From: Lactococcus sp. dk101
GTDB taxonomy: Bacteria; Bacillota; Bacilli; Lactobacillales; Streptococcaceae
Assembly (NCBI RefSeq): GCF_009601055.1
Contig: NZ_WITI01000001.1
Span: 266,737-330,736, forward strand
Reading direction: 5' to 3'
Length of the DNA: 64,000 nt
In this document: positions 16,716-25,419 of the stretch, in pieces
Layout: every line of letters starts with the position of its first letter
How positions within the stretch are numbered: the first letter of the stretch is position 1
Notes under the pieces: model-generated
Seen by the model: only the letters and a program-made list of their open reading frames with translations
What the model was told of the DNA's origin: nothing
Databases searched by the model: none
Translations under genes and position numbers: made by a program

Positions 16716-17705
16716 ATGAAACGTTCAATCGTCACAACATTTTTATCCGTTTTTTTCATCATTATCGGAGTGGGAACACTCCTTTTTGTGGTGTTCAACA
16801 ATCAGACCAGCATGGTCGATATGCCTCAAACCATGGGGAAAGTGGGCGGCCATCTCTATGGCGTTTGGGTCTTTTTCTCGATTGCCGCCATTTTATCGCT
16901 GGTTTTTACCCTTTTTAATTATTTTGAGAATGTTGCCATTCAAAAAGAATTCGAAGCGGATGCCAAACGGATTGAACAAAACCAAATGCCAGAAAATTCT
17001 CAGTTGAAAATCATTTATAATAAAATGACGGAATTATCAACAGAATTGCAGGAACTTTCTCAACAAAAATCAGCGGATAAGGCTGAAATTATCGAGCTTG
17101 AACGCAAGCGGATTTCACGCGAATTGCATGACTCCGTCAGCCAAGAATTGTTTGCTGCCACCATGATTTTGTCATCAGTGACAGGAGCAACACAAATTTT
17201 GAGCAGGGAGCAAATCGAAACACAAACGCAACTCGTCTTGAAGGTACTGCATTCGGCACAAAACGAAATGCGAGCCTTGCTTTTGCATTTACGTCCGGTC
17301 GAGTTAGACGGCAAAACATTAAATGCAGGGCTGTCAGCACTGGCAGACGAATTGCAAGCCAAAATATCTGCAAATATCACAGTCAAACTGGCAGATATTG
17401 AAGCAACAAGCAATATCGAAGACAATTTGTTCCGAATGGCACAAGAAATTTTGAGTAATACGCTTAGACATTCACAAGCAGATAATATAGAACTGTCATT
17501 ACGTGAAAATTATGGTAATATAGTTTTAAAGATTGCGGACGATGGCGTTGGTTTTGATACGCAAAAGAGCGACAAAACTGCAAGTTATGGGCTTGCCAAT
17601 ATTAAAGAACGTGCCTTATTATTAGGGGGCGATGCCAAAGTCATATCTGCACCTAATCAAGGGACGACAGTTGAAATCCGCATTCCAAAAACGAAAAAAG
17701 AATGA
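16716..17705 (+). CDS. liaS: LiaS/CesS sensor histidine kinase
   Basis: 329 residues. Two membrane segments (about 7-27 and 46-68) with a very short extracellular loop, as in intramembrane-sensing kinases. HisKA_3 dimerisation domain with the phospho-His in RISRELHDSVSQE (about residue 140) and a C-terminal HATPase (DDGVGF and GLANIKERA near 275-295). Senses cell-envelope stress with LiaF and phosphorylates LiaR. The equivalent lactococcal system is CesSR. Confidence 0.92.
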   Translation: MKRSIVTTFLSVFFIIIGVGTLLFVVFNNQTSMVDMPQTMGKVGGHLYGVWVFFSIAAILSLVFTLFNYFENVAIQKEFEADAKRIEQNQMPENSQLKIIYNKMTELSTELQELSQQKSADKAEIIELERKRISRELHDSVSQELFAATMILSSVTGATQILSREQIETQTQLVLKVLHSAQNEMRALLLHLRPVELDGKTLNAGLSALADELQAKISANITVKLADIEATSNIEDNLFRMAQEILSNTLRHSQADNIELSLRENYGNIVLKIADDGVGFDTQKSDKTASYGLANIKERALLLGGDAKVISAPNQGTTVEIRIPKTKKE

Positions 17706-17733
17706 GTAAGCAAAGTAAAGAAAAGAAAGAACA

Positions 17734-18363
17734 ATGGAAAAAATTAAATTATTGATTGTCGATGATCACCAAATGGTGCGTCTAGGCTTGTCTAGTTTTA
17801 TGAACATTCAACCTGATATTGAGGTCATCGGCGAAGCAGCGGATGGGGAATCGGGATTTTTAAAAGCTGAAGCCCTCAATCCAGATGTCATTTTGATGGA
17901 TTTGGTCATGGATCGTTTGGACGGAATAGGCTCAACTCAGAAAATTTTGGCGCAAAATCCAACGGCTAAAATTTTGATTTTGACGAGCTTTATCGATGAT
18001 GAAAAAGTTTTCCCAGCCCTTGCCGCCGGTGCCAAAGGCTATATTTTGAAGACTTCTCAAGCTGCTGAAATTGCCAATGCCATCAGAAAAGTAGCCAAAG
18101 GTGAAGATGTTTTGTCAGACGCAGTGAAGGAAAAAATTTCACAACAAAAGCATCGCAAGCACGAACTTTATGACGATTTGTCAAAACGAGAGTTAGAAGT
18201 GCTGAAAGTATTGGCGACTGGCTTGTCCAATCAAGAAATCGCTGATGAACTCTACATTAGTTTAAAGACAGTCAAGACACACGTGTCCAATATTTTCAAT
18301 AAACTAGAAGTTTCCGATCGGACACAGGCAACGATTTATGCCATTCAGCATAAACTGGTTTAA
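17734..18363 (+). CDS. liaR: LiaR/CesR response regulator
   Basis: 209 residues. Receiver domain with phospho-Asp in VILMDLVMD (about residue 54) and Lys in KTSQ (about 104); LuxR-type helix-turn-helix at 145-205 ([28 protein letters not shown]). 28 bases after liaS. Its stop codon overlaps the next promoter. Confidence 0.95.
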   Translation: MEKIKLLIVDDHQMVRLGLSSFMNIQPDIEVIGEAADGESGFLKAEALNPDVILMDLVMDRLDGIGSTQKILAQNPTAKILILTSFIDDEKVFPALAAGAKGYILKTSQAAEIANAIRKVAKGEDVLSDAVKEKISQQKHRKHELYDDLSKRELEVLKVLATGLSNQEIADELYISLKTVKTHVSNIFNKLEVSDRTQATIYAIQHKLV

Positions 18364-18388
18364 CAGTCCTGTTAAAATATGATATAAT
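18360..18388 (+). promoter_or_regulatory. Promoter upstream of repeat copy 2, reading toward the HAD gene
   Basis: TTAACA (18360-18365), 17-base spacer, TATAAT (18383-18388). Transcription would run through the whole 264-bp element before reaching the HAD gene. Confidence 0.75.
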
Positions 18389-18406
18389 ATAGAACAGATT
18401 ATTTTA

Positions 18407-18670
18407 TACTAGTTAACCTCTAAAAGTTCTAACTTTTAGTAGATTGCTACGCTGTCCATTGGCTGTAAATCGCTGAAGCCTTTTTGCCAGTCGCTTCAGC
18501 GACTAGGGAAAACGGACAAATATTTTCAGCGATAACGCCAAATGGCAAGCAAACCGACAAATATTTTATGCGTTGACGCAAACTTTGCGATTGCGACTAA
18601 CGAACTTGTTCGTGTAGCGAGCATCGACAGCGAAGCAACTTCTAAATGACATTTTTAGAAGTTAAACAGT
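18407..18670. repeat. Copy 2 of the hairpin-rich element, inverted relative to copy 1 (264 bp)
   Basis: Starts TACTAGTTAACCTCTAAAA and ends with the complement of ACTGTTTAACTTCTAAAA. Terminal hairpins are kept (CTAAAAG-TTCTAA-CTTTTAG and AACTTCTAAATG/CATTTTTAGAAGTT). Internal CGCTTCAGCG, GCGTTGACGC and CGAACTTGTTCG stems. No gene. It separates the promoter at 18360 from its gene. Confidence 0.8.
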
Positions 18671-18691
18671 TTTAGTTTGAAAGATGAAGAG

Positions 18692-19495
18692 ATGGAAGAA
18701 TTATTAAAAAAAGCAGAGCAGATAAAAATTATTTTCTTTGACATTGATGATACCTTACGTGTTAAAAATACGGCCTATATGCCCGACTCAATCAACGAGG
18801 CCTTTGACAAATTGCGTCAAAAAGGAATTATGACTGGTATTGCAACTGGTCGTAACCTGTACGGTGTCGTTCCTGAAGTTAAAGCCTTAAAACCTGATTA
18901 TTTTGTTACCATTAACGGGGCATTTGTTATGGACAACAAAGAAAAAGTGATTTACAAAAATCCATTTCCGAAAACAACAGTAGAAGAGATTATTGCTTGC
19001 TTGGAAGCCCAAGACAGTGAATATTCATTTGTCGGATCGGATGCTCTCCGCGTTTCGAAATGGGATAAAGTCGCAGCAGATGCGATTGGTCCAGTCTATG
19101 CAGAGCTTGATGAAGACAAAGATTATTATGTCAACAATGACGTTTATCAAATGTTGTCAATCTCTGATCACGATGACCGCTTGACTTTGACAGATGACTT
19201 ATCTGAAAAAATCAGAATGGTGCGTTGGCATGAAAATTCATCTGACTTGGTACCAATGAATGGTTCGAAAGCAGAAGGTTGCAAACAAGTTCTTGATTTA
19301 TTAGGACTTACACCTGAAAACATGATGAATTTCGGTGATGAATTGAATGACCGCGAATTGTTTGACTTCGCTGGGCTTTCAGTAGCCATGAAAATCTCAC
19401 ACCCTGAGATACTTGAGAAAGCTGATTATATCACCGATAAGGTTGAAAATGACGGCATTCTTAAGGCCTTACAACACTTGCACATTATTGACTAA
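18692..19495 (+). CDS. Cof-type HAD-IIB hydrolase
   Basis: 267 residues if started at ATG 18692; a TTG at 18677 is possible, and no strong RBS exists for either, perhaps because the repeat element replaced the native leader. FFDIDDTL carries the nucleophile Asp; ATGR and the late MMNFGDELND Asp pair complete the HAD site; the C2 cap lies between. Such proteins dephosphorylate sugar phosphates or flavin precursors; the substrate cannot be told. Confidence 0.88.
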   Translation: MEELLKKAEQIKIIFFDIDDTLRVKNTAYMPDSINEAFDKLRQKGIMTGIATGRNLYGVVPEVKALKPDYFVTINGAFVMDNKEKVIYKNPFPKTTVEEIIACLEAQDSEYSFVGSDALRVSKWDKVAADAIGPVYAELDEDKDYYVNNDVYQMLSISDHDDRLTLTDDLSEKIRMVRWHENSSDLVPMNGSKAEGCKQVLDLLGLTPENMMNFGDELNDRELFDFAGLSVAMKISHPEILEKADYITDKVENDGILKALQHLHIID

Positions 19496-19534
19496 TAAAT
19501 CTCATTTATTTCCCAAAATTAGAAAGAAAAAAAT

Positions 19535-20125
19535 ATGACATATCCACAAATTGACCTTGAACAATACGCCGGAACAACAGCAATCATGCACACCAACCAC
19601 GGAGACATGACCATCAAACTTTTTGATGAATTGGCACCAAAGACAGTTAAGAACTTTGTTGAATTGTCAAAAACAGGTTATTATGACGGTGTTATTTTCC
19701 ACCGTATCATCAAAGATTTCATGATTCAAGGGGGAGACCCAACAGGAACTGGAATGGGTGGCAGCTCAATTTACGGCGAAAAATTTGAAGATGAATTTTC
19801 TTTGAATGCCTTTAATGTCCGTGGTGCTTTGTCAATGGCAAATGCTGGTCCAAATACAAACGGTTCACAATTCTTTATCGTTCAAAATCAAAACTTGCCT
19901 TATCCTAAAGAAGCTTTGGTTGAAGGTGGCTGGCCAGAAGAAATTGCTGAGCTTTACACACAAGGTGGGACACCACATTTAGATGGTCGTCACACGGTCT
20001 TTGGACAACTTGCAAATGAAGAAAGCTTTAAAGTAATGGACGCCATTGCTGCAGTGAAAACAGGAATTCAAGACAAACCAGTTGATGAAGTCGTGATTTC
20101 TTCTATTGATATTATCGAAAAATAA
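19535..20125 (+). CDS. ppiB: Cyclophilin-type peptidyl-prolyl isomerase
   Basis: 196 residues, no signal peptide, so cytoplasmic. [22 protein letters not shown] and [14 protein letters not shown] are the cyclophilin catalytic core (Arg, Phe, Gln). RBS AGAAAG. The next ATG follows its stop codon directly. Confidence 0.95.
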   Translation: MTYPQIDLEQYAGTTAIMHTNHGDMTIKLFDELAPKTVKNFVELSKTGYYDGVIFHRIIKDFMIQGGDPTGTGMGGSSIYGEKFEDEFSLNAFNVRGALSMANAGPNTNGSQFFIVQNQNLPYPKEALVEGGWPEEIAELYTQGGTPHLDGRHTVFGQLANEESFKVMDAIAAVKTGIQDKPVDEVVISSIDIIEK

Positions 20126-20542
20126 ATGAAAACAGAACAAAAAATAGGCGACGTCGTTGAAGTCGAAGTTATTGGCGTTCAAGATTATGGCGCATTTGTC
20201 AAATTTTTTCCAAAGAACGACAAAACAGCCGAAGAACTTAAGGGCTTAATTCACATTTCTGAAATACAATCGGGATATATCAGTAATATTCGTGAAATTA
20301 TCAGAATTGGACAAAAATTGCAAGCGCAAATCATTGATATTGACGAATATAATGGTAAAATTAGTTTATCAGTGAGAAGTCTTGAGAAAAACCCGCAAGT
20401 TCATCATTTTTATCACAAAAAGCATTTTACCGATGCGCGTAATAAAATTGGCTTTGAAAGTTTAAGTCGTGAACTTGATCATTGGGTTGAAGAAAATGAG
20501 GCATATTTAGCAAGTCAGCAAGCCGAGGGCTTGAAAATGTAG
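20126..20542 (+). CDS. S1-domain RNA-binding protein (CvfD/YugI type)
   Basis: 138 residues. N-terminal S1 domain, residues 5-78 (GDVVEVEVIGVQDYGAFVKF ... LIHISEI ... KLQAQIIDID). The C-terminal third is specific to the general-stress-protein-13 group. No RBS of its own: the ATG abuts the ppiB stop (TAAATG), so translation is likely coupled. Confidence 0.85.
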   Translation: MKTEQKIGDVVEVEVIGVQDYGAFVKFFPKNDKTAEELKGLIHISEIQSGYISNIREIIRIGQKLQAQIIDIDEYNGKISLSVRSLEKNPQVHHFYHKKHFTDARNKIGFESLSRELDHWVEENEAYLASQQAEGLKM

Positions 20543-20571
20543 GTTGATTTCAAAGGGAGTGAGGAGAGTTT

Positions 20572-21177
20572 TTGAACGATAATGTATTAAGATACATCAA
20601 AAAGGCTTTTAATATTATCACAATTATCGGCTTTATCGCCACCATAGTTGGTGCAGTTTATTTATGGCATTTGGGCGTTTTCCAAAATAAGGAAGCCCTT
20701 CAACAACTTATTCTCGCCCATAAATATGTTGGCCCTTTGATTTTCTTTGCTTTACAAGTCATTCAAGTTATTGTTCCCATTATTCCTGGTGGAATTACGA
20801 TGGCAGCAGGGGTCATGATTTTTGGCCCTGTTTGGGGCTTCATCTACAATTATGTTGGGATTACCCTTGGCTCACTTCTCTTATTTTACTTTGGTAAAAA
20901 ATACGGTCAATCTTTGGTTAAGGTTTTTATCAAAGAAAAAGCATACGACAAGTACATGGGCTGGTTTGAAAGTGGACAAAAACGCTTTAATATTATTTTT
21001 GCACTTTTGATACTGTCGCCCGTGGCACCAGATGATGCTTTGGTCTTGGTTGCAAGTCAGACAAAAATGACTTGGCGCTATTTTGTTTGGACAATCATTT
21101 TATGTAAACCACTCCCAATTTTGATGTACTCTTACATCTTGATTTATGGCGGTGGAATGCTTGAAAAACTGCTTTAA
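20572..21177 (+). CDS. TVP38/TMEM64 (DedA-like) membrane protein
   Basis: 201 residues, TTG start chosen because GAGGAGAG lies 6-13 bases upstream. Multi-pass; contains the SNARE-associated domain stretch PIIPGGITMAAGVMIFGP and GSLLLFYFGKKYG, plus LSPVAPDD. Related proteins are lipid scramblase or transport candidates. Confidence 0.85.
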   Translation: MNDNVLRYIKKAFNIITIIGFIATIVGAVYLWHLGVFQNKEALQQLILAHKYVGPLIFFALQVIQVIVPIIPGGITMAAGVMIFGPVWGFIYNYVGITLGSLLLFYFGKKYGQSLVKVFIKEKAYDKYMGWFESGQKRFNIIFALLILSPVAPDDALVLVASQTKMTWRYFVWTIILCKPLPILMYSYILIYGGGMLEKLL

Positions 21178-21183
21178 TAAAGA

Positions 21184-21208
21184 AAACCGCTCATGCGGAT
21201 TTTTTTAT
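21184..21208 (+). terminator. Terminator after the TVP38-like gene
   Basis: CCGC-TCAT-GCGG then seven T. Confidence 0.85.
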
Positions 21209-21326
21209 TAAAATTCCTCATCAAGAGAACAGTTAAAAAATGAACAATTTAATCAAAAAAATGTATAATAGAGATATTGATTTTTTGAGATAAAACTTAT
21301 ATAAGTTTGATACACTGGAGCTAGAA

Positions 21327-22583
21327 TTGAATAAAAAAAATAACACCCGATTTAGTATTGACAATCGAATAGATTATGCCTTATTGCTTCCGGCATTTCT
21401 ATTGATTTTAATTGGTTTATACGCCTTGTATGTGGCGCTAACACATGACCACCCGACAAGTGCAACCCAAATGCTTGTTTCGCAAATCATGTGGATTGTG
21501 GTAGGAACAATCATTGGTTTTGTTGTCATGCACATGGACTCACGGGTCTTGTGGAAATTGACCCCTTATATTTATGTTTTTGGACTGCTTTTAAATGTCC
21601 TCCCCATCATCTTTTATGACAGTGCAACAGTTGCTTCAACTGGTGCGAAAAACTGGTTTGCCATTGGCGGAAAAAATATTTTCCAGCCCTCCGAATTTAT
21701 GAAGATTGCCTTTATTTTATTTATTAGTCGAATTGTGGTCAACTTCCAAAACAATTTGGCAGAACGGGACATCAAGGAGGATTTTCGTTTGATTGGAAAG
21801 CTCTTGCTTGCCATCTTACCAGTTGCCATTTTGTCAGTCTTGCAAAGTGACTTTGGGACTTTCTTGGTTTTCGTTGTTATCTTAGCAGGTGTCATCTTGG
21901 TTTCGGGTGTCAGTTGGAAAATTATTATTCCCGCTGTCGTCTTGGCAGCTGGGATTGCTGGCGGGATTGTCGCCCTTGTTGCAAGCCCAAATGGACAAGC
22001 ATTTCTGGAAAAAACAAGTTTTGCGACTTATCAAGTGCAACGTTTTGAGGCTTGGCTTCATCCTTTTGACAATATGCAAACCTTTAGTTTACAACAGGCA
22101 AGATCTTTGATTTCGATTGGGATTGGTGGTGTCTGGGGAAATGGACTTGGCGTGGCCAATGTATCCGTTCCAGTCCGTGAGTCAGATATGATTTTTACAG
22201 TCATCGGTGAAGATTTCGGTTTTGTTGGTTCGACTTTTGTTATTTTGCTTTATTTCATGCTCATTTATCGCATGATCCGAGTAACTTTCAAGTCAAATAA
22301 CCAATTTTATACCTATATTTCGACAGGAATTATCATGATGATTTTATTCCACGTATTTGAAAATATCGGTGCGGCAGTTGGTGTTGTTCCTTTGACAGGG
22401 ATTCCATTGCCTTTCATTTCACAAGGTGGGTCTTCAATGATGGCCAATCTGATTGGCTTGTCTCTAGTATTGTCGATGAAATACAACCAAATTCCAGAGG
22501 GAATTATGAAACAAGCCTCCATTGAAAATGGACGCGATCGCTTGCAGGCCAAAAAAGCCAAACGATCACAAAAAAGAGGATAA
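21327..22583 (+). CDS. rodA: RodA-type SEDS peptidoglycan polymerase
   Basis: 418 residues, TTG start with CTGGAG upstream. About ten membrane segments. Motifs GAKNWFAIGG, FQPSEFMKIA, the Asp in LQSDFGTFLVF and PLPFISQGGSSM are SEDS hallmarks. RodA elongates glycan strands with a class B PBP in peripheral wall growth. Own promoter (TATAAT near 21264). Confidence 0.92.
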   Translation: MNKKNNTRFSIDNRIDYALLLPAFLLILIGLYALYVALTHDHPTSATQMLVSQIMWIVVGTIIGFVVMHMDSRVLWKLTPYIYVFGLLLNVLPIIFYDSATVASTGAKNWFAIGGKNIFQPSEFMKIAFILFISRIVVNFQNNLAERDIKEDFRLIGKLLLAILPVAILSVLQSDFGTFLVFVVILAGVILVSGVSWKIIIPAVVLAAGIAGGIVALVASPNGQAFLEKTSFATYQVQRFEAWLHPFDNMQTFSLQQARSLISIGIGGVWGNGLGVANVSVPVRESDMIFTVIGEDFGFVGSTFVILLYFMLIYRMIRVTFKSNNQFYTYISTGIIMMILFHVFENIGAAVGVVPLTGIPLPFISQGGSSMMANLIGLSLVLSMKYNQIPEGIMKQASIENGRDRLQAKKAKRSQKRG

Positions 22584-22607
22584 AAGTTCGTCTGACGAGC
22601 TTTTTTT
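22584..22607 (+). terminator. Terminator of rodA
   Basis: GTTCGT-CTG-ACGAGC flanked by AAA and a T run. A palindrome copy follows at 22614-22625. Confidence 0.85.
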
Positions 22608-22634
22608 CTTTTTGTCAGAGCTGACAGATTTGAT

Positions 22635-22663
22635 TTGACAGGGCTTTAATGCTGTGGTATAAT
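22635..22663 (+). promoter_or_regulatory. Strong promoter of the ABC-F gene
   Basis: TTGACA (22635-22640), 17-base spacer, TATAAT (22658-22663): consensus in both boxes. Confidence 0.92.
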
Positions 22664-22694
22664 GAAATCAAATTTTAGAAGGTGGTAAGGGCGA

Positions 22695-22856
22695 TTGAAA
22701 ATTTAAGTCATGAACAAAACACAAAATTTAAAAAAACAGTTTAAGTTTTTTTGCATGTTCACGACATTTTTCAACGCATAAGCCAGCTTTTTTTGTCTGA
22801 TTTTTTTCAGTCTCATCAAGCTACTTTTCATGCCTTGTCGTGAAAAGTATTTTTTT
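22695..22856 (+). promoter_or_regulatory. Attenuator leader of the ABC-F gene
   Basis: The terminator ACTTTTCATG (22823-22832) / CGTGAAAAGT (22839-22848), followed by seven T, lies just before the RBS. TTCACGACA (22758-22766) is a perfect 9-base complement of TGTCGTGAA (22836-22844) in the descending arm, an antiterminator. A short frame at 22710-22781 overlaps the 5' arm, and a TTG AAA ATT TAA minigene follows AAGG at 22688. A ribosome stalled on the leader by a drug would choose between the two structures, as known for other ABC-F resistance genes. Confidence 0.8.
22710..22781 (+). CDS. Putative leader peptide (23 codons)
   Basis: MNKTQNLKKQ... ending in a Phe-rich part (FKFFCMFTTFFNA), then TAA. 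The last codons cover the antiterminator arm TTCACGACA (22758-22766). Its RBS is weak; a minigene TTG AAA ATT TAA at 22695 may feed ribosomes to it. A role in drug-induced stalling is inference. Confidence 0.5.
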   Translation: MNKTQNLKKQFKFFCMFTTFFNA

Positions 22857-22870
22857 ATTGAAGGAGAAGA

Positions 22871-24364
22871 ATGACAACAATTGAAATTAAAAATTTAAGT
22901 TTTGGCTATACAGATGAATTGCTTTTTGATCAGGCAGAAATCAAAATAGACAAAAAATGGAAACTTGGGCTAGTTGGCAGAAATGGGCGGGGCAAAACAA
23001 CATTGCTCAAACTCTTATCGGGACAGGTCAAAGCGGATAGCTTTAGACAAGACGGCAGTTCATTTGTTTACTTTCCAGAAGCTTTTGATGATTTGTCAGT
23101 ACTGACACTTTATCTCTTACAAGAAAAAGCCAACTTTGAACAGTGGGAATTGGAGCGGGAGCTACGCTTACTTCAAGTGGATGTGGATGTCTTATGGCGG
23201 CCCTTTGATGCTTTATCTGGTGGAGAGCAGACCAAATGTTTACTTGCCTTATTGTTCTTAACACAAAATTCATTTGCCCTGATTGATGAACCAACCAATC
23301 ATTTGGATCACACGTCGCGTCAAATCGTTGCAACATATCTAAAGAAAAAATCTGGTTTCATTCTGGTTTCGCATGACAGTAGTTTTTTAGATGCGGTTTG
23401 TGACCATATTTTAGCGATTGAGCGGGAGAAAATCAGCCTCTATCAAGGTAATTTTTCCACTTACGAGATGCAAAAGAAGTTGCAAGATAAAACAGAAAGA
23501 GCAGCAGATGACAAGTTGAGTCAACAAATTTCGCGATTAAAGAAAACAGCACGAGATAAGGAAGATTGGGCGAAACGGCGTGAGGGAGATATTCATGGCA
23601 ATCCACAGCTTAAGAATTCGGGCGGAATTGGTCATGATGGCGGTATTACAGCTAGAGCGGCCCGTGTGATGAAGCGGTCTAAAAGCTTAGAGAAACGCAT
23701 GAATCAAGAAATTGAAAGTAAAGAAAAGCTCTTGGAAAATATCGAACAAATTGATGATTTGTCCCTTTTGATGAAGGATGACCACCATCAACGCCTCCTG
23801 AGCTGTGAAAATGTCAGCTTGAGCTATGGCTATGACCAGCCTTTATTTGAGCCTGTCAGCTTTTACATCAAAAAGGGAGAACGTGTGGTCATTGCTGGCG
23901 ACAATGGTAGCGGGAAATCTAGCTTCATCAAGGCCCTTCAAGGTCAGTTTGAAGGACAAATCTCAGGAAAAATTCAGTTGCCTCACTCAAGTCTTGCCGT
24001 TTCTTATGTGCGTCAAATTTTTGATAATCGTGGCAATTTGAGAGATTTCGCAGTAGAAAATGGACTTGATGTGGAATTGTTTTTATCCAATTTACGAAAA
24101 TTGGGAATGGAAAGACGGGTTTTTGATCAAAAGATTGAACAGATGAGTCAGGGACAACAAAAGAAGGTCGAATTGGCTCGCAGTTTATCGCAAGAAGCTT
24201 CCTTTTATATTTGGGACGAACCGCTCAATTATTTAGATCTTTACAATCAAGAACAGTTGATAAAGTTGATTGGCGACCGTCAACCGACCATGTTGATTGT
24301 GGAGCATGATACGCGTTTTATTAAAGCCATTGACGCAAAAATTATAAATTTAATAAAAGGATAA
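22871..24364 (+). CDS. lsa: Lsa-family ABC-F ribosome protection protein
   Basis: 497 residues, two ABC domains with no membrane part: Walker A GRNGRGKT (about 36) and GDNGSGKS (about 343), signatures LSGGEQ (about 118) and MSQGQQ (about 424), linker with GIGHDGGITARAARVMKRSK. Length and linker match Lsa proteins, which protect the ribosome from lincosamides, pleuromutilins and streptogramin A. lsa(D) is intrinsic to L. garvieae. RBS GAAGGAG. Palindrome at 23095 encodes LSVLT. Confidence 0.85.
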   Translation: MTTIEIKNLSFGYTDELLFDQAEIKIDKKWKLGLVGRNGRGKTTLLKLLSGQVKADSFRQDGSSFVYFPEAFDDLSVLTLYLLQEKANFEQWELERELRLLQVDVDVLWRPFDALSGGEQTKCLLALLFLTQNSFALIDEPTNHLDHTSRQIVATYLKKKSGFILVSHDSSFLDAVCDHILAIEREKISLYQGNFSTYEMQKKLQDKTERAADDKLSQQISRLKKTARDKEDWAKRREGDIHGNPQLKNSGGIGHDGGITARAARVMKRSKSLEKRMNQEIESKEKLLENIEQIDDLSLLMKDDHHQRLLSCENVSLSYGYDQPLFEPVSFYIKKGERVVIAGDNGSGKSSFIKALQGQFEGQISGKIQLPHSSLAVSYVRQIFDNRGNLRDFAVENGLDVELFLSNLRKLGMERRVFDQKIEQMSQGQQKKVELARSLSQEASFYIWDEPLNYLDLYNQEQLIKLIGDRQPTMLIVEHDTRFIKAIDAKIINLIKG

Positions 24365-24406
24365 AAAATTAAATATTCTTAAATGCCATATTTAAAAGTT
24401 TAGTGT

Positions 24407-24412
24407 TATAAT
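24407..24412 (+). promoter_or_regulatory. -10 box of the EamA transporter, seven bases from its ATG
   Basis: TATAAT with extended TG; ATG at 24420. No room for an RBS, so a leaderless transcript is predicted. Confidence 0.7.
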
Positions 24413-24419
24413 AGAGCTT

Positions 24420-25316
24420 ATGACAAATCAACAAAGAATATTTAAAGGAACGATGCTTGCAATTTTTGCAGGCATTTTATGGGGAATTTCGGGCATTTTT
24501 GGACAGCTTTTCTTTGAAGCTTATCACGGAGATGCCTTATGGATTACCTCATTTCGCCTCTTGGTTGCCGGTATTGTTTTACTGCTCCTGTCTTATATCA
24601 AATCGCCAAAAGATTTCTTTAGTCTTGTTAAAGAAAAGAAAAATTGGCCCGTTTTATTGCTTTACGCGTTTGGTGGCGTCTTTTCCGTTCAATTCTTTTA
24701 TTATTGGACAATTCAAGAATCAAATTCAGCAACAGCAACCATTTTACAATATACATCGCCCGTTTTCATTTTGATTTATGCAGCGATTTATAATCGTAAA
24801 CTGCCTAAACTTAGTTCAACACTCTTGGTTTTTGGAGCCATGTTTGGCGTCTTTTTGTTGATAACCAACGGAAATTTTCATCATTTAATGATTAGCAATT
24901 TGGCACTGATTACGGGGATGATTGCTGCCATTGCTGTAGTTATTTATTCAGTGGCACCACGGCGTATTTTGCGGCAATATGGGTCACTCAATGTGGCAGG
25001 CTGGGGCATGATTTTAGCGGGTATCGGAAGTAATATCGTACATCCTTTTTGGAAAATCGATTTCAAAATCGAAGCCTTATCTGTCTTTTACATTCTCTGC
25101 ATTGCAATTTTAGGAACGGCGATTGCTTTCTTGATTTGGTTACAAGCTACAGAGTATGTCTCACCATTGATTGTCAATGTTGCAACGGCGACAGAGCCTT
25201 TGACCTCAGTTTTGGTCAGCGTCCCTCTGTTTGGCCTTGTCTTGACACCTCTATCAATTTTTGCCATGTTGTTAGTGGTCGTCTGTGTTATCTTTTTATC
25301 AAGAAATGAAGGTTAA
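24420..25316 (+). CDS. EamA/DMT-family transporter
   Basis: 298 residues, ten predicted membrane segments in two EamA repeats (GILWGISGIFGQ at 18-29; GMILAGIGSNI near 200). Exports or imports small metabolites; substrate unknown. Start ATG 24420 immediately follows the promoter, with no RBS, so probably leaderless. Confidence 0.88.
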   Translation: MTNQQRIFKGTMLAIFAGILWGISGIFGQLFFEAYHGDALWITSFRLLVAGIVLLLLSYIKSPKDFFSLVKEKKNWPVLLLYAFGGVFSVQFFYYWTIQESNSATATILQYTSPVFILIYAAIYNRKLPKLSSTLLVFGAMFGVFLLITNGNFHHLMISNLALITGMIAAIAVVIYSVAPRRILRQYGSLNVAGWGMILAGIGSNIVHPFWKIDFKIEALSVFYILCIAILGTAIAFLIWLQATEYVSPLIVNVATATEPLTSVLVSVPLFGLVLTPLSIFAMLLVVVCVIFLSRNEG

Positions 25317-25321
25317 ATTAA

Positions 25322-25345
25322 AACAGTCCGATGGGCTGTTTTTTT
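25322..25345 (+). terminator. Terminator of the EamA gene
   Basis: AACAGTCC-GAT-GGGCTGTT then T run. Confidence 0.88.
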
Positions 25346-25379
25346 GAACAAAATATATGCGATTTATTTCCTCATCTGT

Positions 25380-25405
25380 TATACTAAAATTGTACCGAAC
25401 GGTAG
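25380..25405 (+). promoter_or_regulatory. Promoter -10 and TetR operator TACCG-AA-CGGTA
   Basis: TATACT (25380-25385), then the palindrome TACCGAACGGTA (about 25393-25404) in the early transcribed region, just before the regulator's RBS. Probable autoregulatory site. Confidence 0.7.
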
Positions 25406-25419
25406 GTAAAGGAGAAATC

